DNA of 5,388 nt from assembly GCA_016840245.1 (NCBI GenBank), contig JAEOST010000610.1, forward strand, positions 1 through 5,388. The letters are read 5' to 3'. The stretch is from Candidatus Thorarchaeota archaeon. Lineage in GTDB: Archaea; Asgardarchaeota; Thorarchaeia; Thorarchaeales; Thorarchaeaceae. The notes beneath the pieces are model-generated. The model was not told the DNA's origin, did no database searches, and saw nothing but the letters and a program-made list of their open reading frames with translations. The translations under genes and the position numbers were made by a program. The number at the start of each line of letters is the position of its first letter. Position 1 is the first letter of the stretch. Below are positions 1-4,492 of this stretch, in pieces.

Positions 1-898
1 AGAGGTCGTTCTTGTGGCATTATAGGTTCTCAAACGTGTTCTAGGTAAGGACAACGTGATAAAGATAAACAACCGAAAAGTGCTGTTTGGCTTAACTGAG
101 GTTGGAGGTATTCCCGACAATCTTGCATTCGAGTGTTTCAGGGCAATTGACAAACTAGACAAAATAGGTAAGAAGGGTGTCTTGGAGGAACTAGCATCCA
201 GAGGCATTGACAAGAAGAAGAGCGAATTCCTTCTCACTGCAATAGAACTTCGTGGGAATGGTACAGCTATCCTTCAGGAGTTCAGGTCAACTCTCAAGGG
301 ATCCAAAGTTGGTCTGGAGGGTGTTGATGAACTTGAAATGATGGCCCAGATCTTTGAGGAGTCCGGAGTACAGGACAATGTAGAATTTGACATGTCACTG
401 GCTCGAGGTCTCGATTACTATACTGGACCTGTCTTTGAGGGACGCTATCTAGGGAGACCGAATGTAGGTTCTATTCTTGGTGGAGGCAGATATGACCATT
501 TAGTGGAACGATTTGGTGGACCACCTACTCCTGCAACGGGTATCTCACTTGGTATAGATCGTCTGATTGACATTCTGCTTGTCAGAGACTTGAGCGAAGA
601 ATTGAGCCAGAGGTTAGATGTGTTTGTGGCTCCCATAAAACGACCCATGGTTCGATATGCAGTTGCTATGCAAAGCAATCTGATAGCAGCAGGTATTGCC
701 ACCGAGGTTGATCTCATGGAACGACCACTCAAGAAACTCTTTGAGCAGGCTGAGTCCAAAGGTGCAAGATATGTCGTCATAGTAGGTGCTCGTGACATTG
801 AAAAGGGTGAGGTTAGTGTTCGTGATATGGTCGAGAAGACAACCGAACAGGTGAAGACCGACAATATCATTGATTTCATGAAGAAGAAACTTGCATGA
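1..898 (+). CDS. hisS: Histidyl-tRNA synthetase, 3' part, with in-frame TAG near the left edge
   Basis: Cytosolic class II aminoacyl-tRNA synthetase that charges tRNA-His with histidine using ATP. Numbering from the Val codon at 56 (280 residues to the TGA at 896-898), I see the histidine-binding motif RGLDYYTG (117-124), the glycine-rich GGGRYD (142-147), a class II motif 3 of the form GISLGIDR (162-169) with its Arg, and a C-terminal anticodon-binding domain (about 187-280, starting DVFVAPIK). Motifs 1 and 2 are missing because they lie left of the window; full family members run about 420-430 residues. The GTG at 56 is almost certainly internal: codons upstream (EVVLVAL, then TAG, then [10 protein letters not shown]) continue the usual HisRS pattern that leads into IKINNRK. 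The TAG at 23-25 therefore interrupts a conserved helix. The body downstream is intact with no other lesion. Identity is very sure; whether the gene is functional is not. Confidence 0.95.
23..25 (+). other. In-frame TAG inside the hisS reading frame
   Basis: Reading frame 2 from base 2 gives E-V-V-L-V-A-L, then TAG, then [18 protein letters not shown]. Both sides fit the HisRS segment after motif 2 (family pattern roughly AEV-x-ALA-xx-LK-x-LG) at the correct spacing, so this looks like a single-codon change and not a frameshift. A CAG, AAG or GAG codon is one base away. Possible readings are a nonsense mutation or pseudogene, a base-calling or assembly error, restart at GTG 56, or TAG suppression. 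Three other genes here (at 1827, 3188 and 3809) use TAG as an apparently ordinary stop, which argues against routine TAG decoding. Confidence 0.85.
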
Positions 899-906
899 TT
901 CTACTC

Positions 907-927
907 GCTGGGAGAATTACTCCCAGC
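907..927 (+). terminator. Perfect hairpin just after the hisS stop
   Basis: GCTGGGAG (907-914), loop AATTA (915-919), CTCCCAGC (920-927): an 8-bp perfect stem with a 5-base loop, beginning 8 bases after the hisS TGA. It is GC-rich and would be stable in RNA. The following bases (TGCTCTGTTT) are only weakly T-rich, so it is not a textbook intrinsic terminator. It could act as a 3' end stabiliser or processing signal for the hisS mRNA, or weaken read-through into the Memo gene. The structure is certain; its role is inferred. Confidence 0.5.
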
Positions 928-964
928 TGCTCTGTTTAGGCAAAGGCTTTTCTCACTGGATGTG

Positions 965-972
965 TGTATATG
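965..972 (+). promoter_or_regulatory. Possible TATA box ahead of the Memo gene
   Basis: TGTATATG resembles an archaeal TATA element. Its centre lies about 26 bases before ATG 995, the spacing expected if transcription began at that codon to give a leaderless message. This competes with the Shine-Dalgarno-supported start at 986, and there is no clear purine-rich BRE upstream. It is a weak prediction, given as an alternative. Confidence 0.2.
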
Positions 973-985
973 TCAGGGATGTCTG

Positions 986-1825
986 ATGACACGTATGCCA
1001 GTTGTTGCAGGACGGTTCTATGAAGGAACTCTTGAAACATTGAATGCTCGATTGAGTGATTGTTTTCTTAAAGGTCTAGGACCTGGACGACTACCTGATG
1101 GTGACCCTGGATCCTCTAGGCGAATCAAAGCAATGATATCACCCCACGCAGGTTACATGTATTCAGGTATGACTGCAGCTCATAATTACCTACGTCTGTT
1201 TGAGGATGGACGACCAGATCACATTGTGATTCTAGGACCAAATCATACAGGTTGGGGTGCAAGGCTTGCCATATGCGATGAAGACTGGCAGACTCCTCTG
1301 GGAGTTGTCAGGTATGACACCGAACTTGGGTCAGAAATCATGAATCGGAATGAGCTTGTTACAGCAGACCGTATCGCACATAGTAGTGAACATTCAATTG
1401 AGGTGCAACTCCCTTTTCTCCAATTCATCTTCGGAGAGGGACTTAGTTTTGTACCGATTAGTATGATGGATCAATCTATCGGGACATGCTCTTCCCTTGC
1501 CAAGACTCTTGCTGAACTTGCTACTGATATGGACATCTTAGTAATTGCTAGTTCTGACTTTACTCATTTTGAGTCGTCGGAGAGTGCTAAGAAGAAAGAC
1601 AATCAGGCATTGGAGTTTCTGGAGTTTATGGACCCTGAGGGATTTCTCAACTTCGTAAGGAGTCATAAGGTAAGCATCTGTGGAGCTGGCCCCATTGCAG
1701 CTGCGATGATATATGCCAAGGAGATAGGTGCTGTCGAATATCATCTGTTGAAATACACGAATTCTGGTGATATCACTGGTGACAACAAGAGTGTAGTTGC
1801 TTATGTTTCAGCTGAGATTGTGTGA
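986..1825 (+). CDS. Memo-family protein (AmmeMemoRadiSam system protein B)
   Basis: Homologue of human MEMO1 and of the prokaryotic AmmeMemoRadiSam protein B, a cytosolic fold related to extradiol dioxygenases that binds a metal; its cellular reaction in prokaryotes is not settled. From the ATG at 986 it has 279 residues, a normal length. Visible marks are PVVAGRFYEG at the N-terminus, SPHAGY with His54, LGPNHTG with His87, EHSIEVQLPF, SSDFTH with Asp191 and His194, and CGAGPIAAAM with Cys232. The two His and the Cys correspond to the metal-binding trio known in MEMO1 (H49, H81, C244), so the site looks intact. I chose ATG 986 because it gives the family-typical M-x-R-x-P-x-VAG opening and has AGGGAT about 5 bases upstream. 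GTG 962 would add eight residues unlike the family; ATG 995 is a weaker alternative. It follows hisS by 87 bases and could be co-transcribed. Family assignment is very secure. Confidence 0.95.
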   Translation: MTRMPVVAGRFYEGTLETLNARLSDCFLKGLGPGRLPDGDPGSSRRIKAMISPHAGYMYSGMTAAHNYLRLFEDGRPDHIVILGPNHTGWGARLAICDEDWQTPLGVVRYDTELGSEIMNRNELVTADRIAHSSEHSIEVQLPFLQFIFGEGLSFVPISMMDQSIGTCSSLAKTLAELATDMDILVIASSDFTHFESSESAKKKDNQALEFLEFMDPEGFLNFVRSHKVSICGAGPIAAAMIYAKEIGAVEYHLLKYTNSGDITGDNKSVVAYVSAEIV

Positions 1826-1826
1826 A

Positions 1827-3119
1827 CTACTCCAGAGTAATTTGTGATTCATCCGAGTCTGCATGAGGACTCCTAGTCCTACGTGGAACTTTACCGGGTA
1901 GGAACGTAGCTGCTATGACCCCTGCAAATGAAACGACTGCAGCTATTGCCAAACTTGATTCTCCCGTTCCACTCATGTCAAAGAGCATCCCACCTAGTAG
2001 TGGTCCGATGACATAAGCTGAATTGCTTACTGCACCAAATACTCCCATCATAGAACCATAGGCTCGTTCATCAGTCAAATCTGCAATCAGTGCCTGTATG
2101 GTGGGTCCTCGCATGGCTATTGCTATGCCAAGCACGGCTCCTGCAACATAGAATCCTGCTATGTTTTGCATGACCATGAAGAGGAGTAATGAGACCCCTC
2201 CAATTGCAGAGCCAACTACAATCAACCACTTTCTACCATATTTATCTGATAATTTGCCAAAGACAATGTTACCAATGATTGTGACAACACCTAGGACAAG
2301 GAAGAATAAACCAATATCCATTGGAGTCATTGAGAATCTGATTACAGCGTCCAACATGAATGCGACTTCTAGAATTCCTAGGGCAAACATATTCGCAAAC
2401 ATTGCTAATGCAAGTACAGAGTAATTCCTCTTATTTGTAGAGAAGACTTCCCTAATAGGAACCTTTGGGGCTCCTTCTAACTTTATGATGGTTACTTCAG
2501 GTTCCCTGACGAAATAGAGGACAGCACAAAGGGTGATCAATGTAGCGTAGGCTGCAATAATGAACGGCATCCGAATCCCCAAGAACTGAGCGAGAATTCC
2601 ACCCAAGGTTGGTCCTATAATGAATCCGACCATGTTACCCATCGACAGGTAACCCATTGCTGTTCCTCGATTCTCAGGTGTCGTAACATCAGATACGTAT
2701 GCATTAGCGGCTGGGAAAAAGCCAGCAGATACTGCACCTTCAACAGCTCTGGCTCCAATCATTATGAAGATATTTCCTGCCCATGCATAGACCACGTTAG
2801 CTACAGCATACCCCAATAGACCATAAACAAAGACTGGTTTACGTCCAATCCTATCAGATAATTGTCCAAATGGACCCGCAAGGGCAATGCGTGTTATCGC
2901 AAATGATGCGGCAAGAATTCCAAGCTCAAAGCCACCAACATGCAATTCGACGATATAAAATGGAAAAATTGGAGTGATGATTCCGAAACCAATCTGCAAG
3001 ATACTGAGGGATATTGCGAGTGTTATTACTTGTTTCATTCCGCTACTCTGAGTTTCAGATTCAACTGACTCATCAACTAGTTCATCAACTAATGTTTCAA
3101 CAGTGGAATCTGGGTCCAT
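1827..3119 (-). CDS. Major facilitator superfamily transporter, drug:H+ antiporter type (12 TM)
   Basis: Inner-membrane secondary transporter of 430 residues, the usual size for 12-helix MFS exporters. Motif A is seen twice: GQLSDRIGRK (85-94) in the loop between helices 2 and 3, and GKLSDKYGRK (288-297) at the equivalent place in the second half, which shows the two six-helix repeats. Helix 4 carries the motif-B Arg124 with Gly128. Helix 5 has G-xxx-G-xxx-GP-xx-GG (161-174), the motif C typical of antiporters, echoed in the C-terminal half by IGPLLGG (371-377). These point to proton-coupled export, but the substrate cannot be read from sequence. The ATG at 3119 gives an acidic 27-residue tail before the first helix; ATG 3036-3038 (Met28) would remove it. 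No strong Shine-Dalgarno favours either. It lies 68 bases after the HTH-ACT regulator on the same strand and ends with TAG, one base from the convergent Memo stop. Confidence 0.92.
   Translation of the reverse strand: MDPDSTVETLVDELVDESVESETQSSGMKQVITLAISLSILQIGFGIITPIFPFYIVELHVGGFELGILAASFAITRIALAGPFGQLSDRIGRKPVFVYGLLGYAVANVVYAWAGNIFIMIGARAVEGAVSAGFFPAANAYVSDVTTPENRGTAMGYLSMGNMVGFIIGPTLGGILAQFLGIRMPFIIAAYATLITLCAVLYFVREPEVTIIKLEGAPKVPIREVFSTNKRNYSVLALAMFANMFALGILEVAFMLDAVIRFSMTPMDIGLFFLVLGVVTIIGNIVFGKLSDKYGRKWLIVVGSAIGGVSLLLFMVMQNIAGFYVAGAVLGIAIAMRGPTIQALIADLTDERAYGSMMGVFGAVSNSAYVIGPLLGGMLFDMSGTGESSLAIAAVVSFAGVIAATFLPGKVPRRTRSPHADSDESQITLE
3070..3091 (-). repeat. Two direct 10-base copies in the MFS N-terminal tail
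   Basis: TCATCAACTA occurs at 3070-3079 and 3082-3091, a 12-base period. On the coding strand it encodes the repeated acidic LVDE unit at about residues 10-17 of the transporter. A degenerate third copy may follow at 3091-3102. It looks like a small slippage-type duplication within the cytosolic tail. Confidence 0.6.
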
Positions 3120-3128
3120 TCTTGCAAA

Positions 3129-3144
3129 CGCTCAACTCGGAGCG
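3129..3144 (-). promoter_or_regulatory. Small hairpin just before the MFS start
   Basis: CGCTC (3129-3133), a 6-base loop, then GAGCG (3140-3144) form a perfect 5-bp stem that ends 9 bases before the ATG at 3117-3119. In mRNA it would sit where the ribosome binds, and no good Shine-Dalgarno is visible there, so it might modulate translation. It is short enough to be chance. Confidence 0.25.
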
Positions 3145-3180
3145 CAGAATGATGCTTTTCAGTCTTCCCAAGTAGGAGCT

Positions 3181-3188
3181 ATATTTTC
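3181..3188 (-). promoter_or_regulatory. Possible TATA-like element for the MFS gene
   Basis: On the minus strand the end of the regulator gene reads TAGAAAATATAGC, holding an AAAATATA-like block. It lies about 65 bases before the MFS ATG at 3119, so transcription would start near 3158 with a leader of about 40 bases. The match is reasonable for an archaeal TATA box, but A/T-rich strings of this size arise by chance. If real, the transporter has its own promoter besides any read-through from the regulator. Confidence 0.25.
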
Positions 3189-3697
3189 TATTTGTCGATG
3201 ATAACTCTACTTACTCCTTCAATATCAGTAAGGGTTTCAAGTACTGAACCCGGAAGTGGTTTCTGGGTTACGACCTTCAGACATGGTTCCTCGTAGATCG
3301 CAACATCTTCAGCAAGCACCTGTCTGATTGCAATTCCATGCCCCGCAATGATAGCTGCAACCTTTGATAGGATTCCAGAGTCCTCAGGAGCTTGAACAAA
3401 AATTGTAACTACTCCATATCCTAGAATACGACTGACTTTCTCTAGTGATGGTCCTGCGGGTCTAAGACCTGAGAAGAAACTGAATAACTCATCATCCTCG
3501 CATATCTCTTCAGTGGTTGCTCGAACAGTTCTTCGGTCTATTCCGAGAGCATCACCAATGGACTTCAGTGGAATCCTGATAGAACCGCATCTTATGTCGC
3601 CTGGAGCTGCAACATGAAATCCATGACGAATGAGTGCCTGTGTTACCAGTAGTCGTCGTGGCGACTCGCGAAAAATGGTTCCTATCTTTTTCCACAT
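3188..3697 (-). CDS. HTH-ACT regulator of amino acid metabolism (COG2150-like)
   Basis: 169-residue cytosolic protein matching an archaeal family of predicted amino acid metabolism regulators, about 165-170 residues long. The N-terminal half holds a helix-turn-helix-like segment: KSIGDALGIDRRTVRAT (about 45-61) has the A-x-x-x-G-x-x-R-x-T-V pattern of a DNA-recognition unit. The C-terminal half (about 95-168) is an ACT domain, with VVTIFVQAPEDSGILSKVAAIIAGHGIAIRQVL-type strand-helix-strand layout; I see the Asp-x-Gly-Ile turn (106-109) and the GI-x-IRQV strand (121-127), where such domains commonly bind amino acids. The family's usual EDP-like and EEP segments are present as AED and EEP (129-138). 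The start at ATG 3695-3697 is supported by GTGAT (3703-3707), 5 bases upstream. The MFS gene follows 68 bases downstream. No target or ligand has been read from the sequence; the regulatory role comes from the domain pair. Confidence 0.88.
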   Translation of the reverse strand: MWKKIGTIFRESPRRLLVTQALIRHGFHVAAPGDIRCGSIRIPLKSIGDALGIDRRTVRATTEEICEDDELFSFFSGLRPAGPSLEKVSRILGYGVVTIFVQAPEDSGILSKVAAIIAGHGIAIRQVLAEDVAIYEEPCLKVVTQKPLPGSVLETLTDIEGVSRVIIDK

Positions 3698-3742
3698 ATT
3701 CCATCACTCGTTATTCAAAGACAGCGTGGCACAATATCTACG

Positions 3743-3750
3743 GTATAGAA
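3743..3750 (-). promoter_or_regulatory. Possible TATA box for the HTH-ACT regulator gene
   Basis: TTCTATAC on the minus strand is a partial match to the archaeal TATA consensus, about 50 bases before the ATG at 3697. Start of transcription would fall near 3720, giving a leader of about 20-25 bases that includes the GTGAT ribosome site. It overlaps one edge of the palindrome at 3749-3760. The match is modest. Confidence 0.25.
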
Positions 3751-3760
3751 CATTAATGTT
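3749..3760. promoter_or_regulatory. Perfect 12-bp palindrome upstream of the HTH-ACT gene
   Basis: AACATTAATGTT is fully self-complementary and sits 52-63 bases before the regulator's ATG. It adjoins a TATA-like string on the minus strand (TTCTATAC, 3743-3750), so a dimeric protein bound here could block or aid promoter binding. Autoregulation by the HTH-ACT protein is an inference. Symmetry is certain; the operator role is not. Confidence 0.4.
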
Positions 3761-3808
3761 ATTGATAGAGTAGTTCTGTTAGAATTAACGGGGCTTGAAT
3801 TGTGTAGT

Positions 3809-4342
3809 CTATTGTACAAGATGTTTCTCCATGAGAATTTCATCAATATATCCTGATGGCATCTTGAAGTGACGACTTCTAAGTCCCACTTTCTTGTATC
3901 CTAAAGAGTCGTAGAGCGCGTAGGCAATTTCATTATCACAGAATGTGCTAAGAATGATCTTTTCGTATTCTTGTTCAACTGCAGTCTTCTCTGCGCATTC
4001 CATCAACGCTCTCCCAACGCCAATATTACGGTACTCCGAGATTACAATTACGCCCAGTTTAGCTACATGGTCAGAAGCCATCCACTCTTCTGGTTGGAGC
4101 GTAAGATGTCCAGCATAATTATCATTCACTTTGGCAATAAGTAAGATCTCTCGAGTTCTTTTGGTCCGGTTTATCCAACTTACCCAATCTGCAACACTGG
4201 CATTAGCTGAAAGAGATGGAAGCCATCTTCCCTCCTCTACAACTATTTTGAATCCAGAATGTAGATTTGCTGCATCTCCACTGACTGCATGACGTACAGC
4301 AATCTCTCGATTATCCTTGGAGATGAATTCCCAGTGTGTCAA
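3809..4342 (-). CDS. GNAT-family N-acetyltransferase
   Basis: 177-residue cytosolic acetyl-CoA-dependent acetyltransferase, a complete GNAT domain in length. The acetyl-CoA pyrophosphate-binding motif A is clear: strand LGVIVI (96-101), then R105-x-x-G108-x-G110-R-A (the R/Q-xx-G-x-G/A signature). Motif B follows with N137-x-x-A140-x-x-LY144, then SLGYKKVG, and the C-terminal strand IDEILMEK. The N-terminal part (1-90) is the variable substrate-recognition region, so the acceptor, whether a small amine, antibiotic or protein N-terminus, cannot be named. The start is TTG at 4340-4342: the next Met is residue 88, and GGGAGGT sits 6 bases upstream. The gene ends with TAG; a TAA lies seven codons beyond. 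It lies 150 bases after the activase and 111 before the regulator on the same strand, too loosely spaced to claim an operon. Confidence 0.9.
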   Translation of the reverse strand: MTHWEFISKDNREIAVRHAVSGDAANLHSGFKIVVEEGRWLPSLSANASVADWVSWINRTKRTREILLIAKVNDNYAGHLTLQPEEWMASDHVAKLGVIVISEYRNIGVGRALMECAEKTAVEQEYEKIILSTFCDNEIAYALYDSLGYKKVGLRSRHFKMPSGYIDEILMEKHLVQ

Positions 4343-4348
4343 CAGACT

Positions 4349-4355
4349 ACCTCCC
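4349..4355 (-). promoter_or_regulatory. Strong Shine-Dalgarno site that fixes the GNAT TTG start
   Basis: GGGAGGT on the minus strand lies 6 bases before the TTG codon at 4340-4342. It is the best ribosome-binding site in the window and makes the unusual TTG initiation codon credible. Confidence 0.75.
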
Positions 4356-4372
4356 GCACGGACACTTTTAGG

Positions 4373-4417
4373 CTAACAAAAAGCGTTGTGGTGTGGAACA
4401 TTTCTGAGTGTTGTTAG
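4373..4417. repeat. Inverted repeat upstream of the GNAT gene
   Basis: CTAACAA (4373-4379) is the exact reverse complement of TTGTTAG (4411-4417), separated by 31 bases. It sits 31-75 bases before the GNAT start, in the 150-base gap (4343-4492) that otherwise shows no gene, no tRNA and no clear promoter. It could be an operator pair or a leader stem-loop, or chance. Confidence 0.3.
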
Positions 4418-4492
4418 TCTTCAGTGTTTAGCAAAAGAATACCAATACGTTTGCCGAGAATTGGCGTTGAACCTACTTCTTCAGACAATTGG

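Noticed and set aside
23..25. Pyrrolysine encoded by the hisS TAG
   Set aside because: No pyl gene is visible, HisRS is not a known pyrrolysine protein, and three of the five other complete stop sites here are TAG used as normal ends. It remains a test to run, not a call.
445..879. Open frame of 144 codons on the minus strand inside hisS
   Set aside because: It is fully antisense to strongly conserved HisRS motifs and its product has no recognisable domain.
962..985. GTG 962 as the start of the Memo gene
   Set aside because: The extra residues (MCICQGCL) are unlike the family, while ATG 986 gives the usual N-terminus and has a plausible ribosome site.
2161..2424. Open frame of 87 codons on the plus strand
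   Set aside because: Antisense within the MFS gene, with no ribosome site or domain of its own.
4463..4473. GGTTCAACGCC on the minus strand, resembling a tRNA T-arm
   Set aside because: The flanking bases do not pair as a T stem, and no acceptor or anticodon arm can be found around it.
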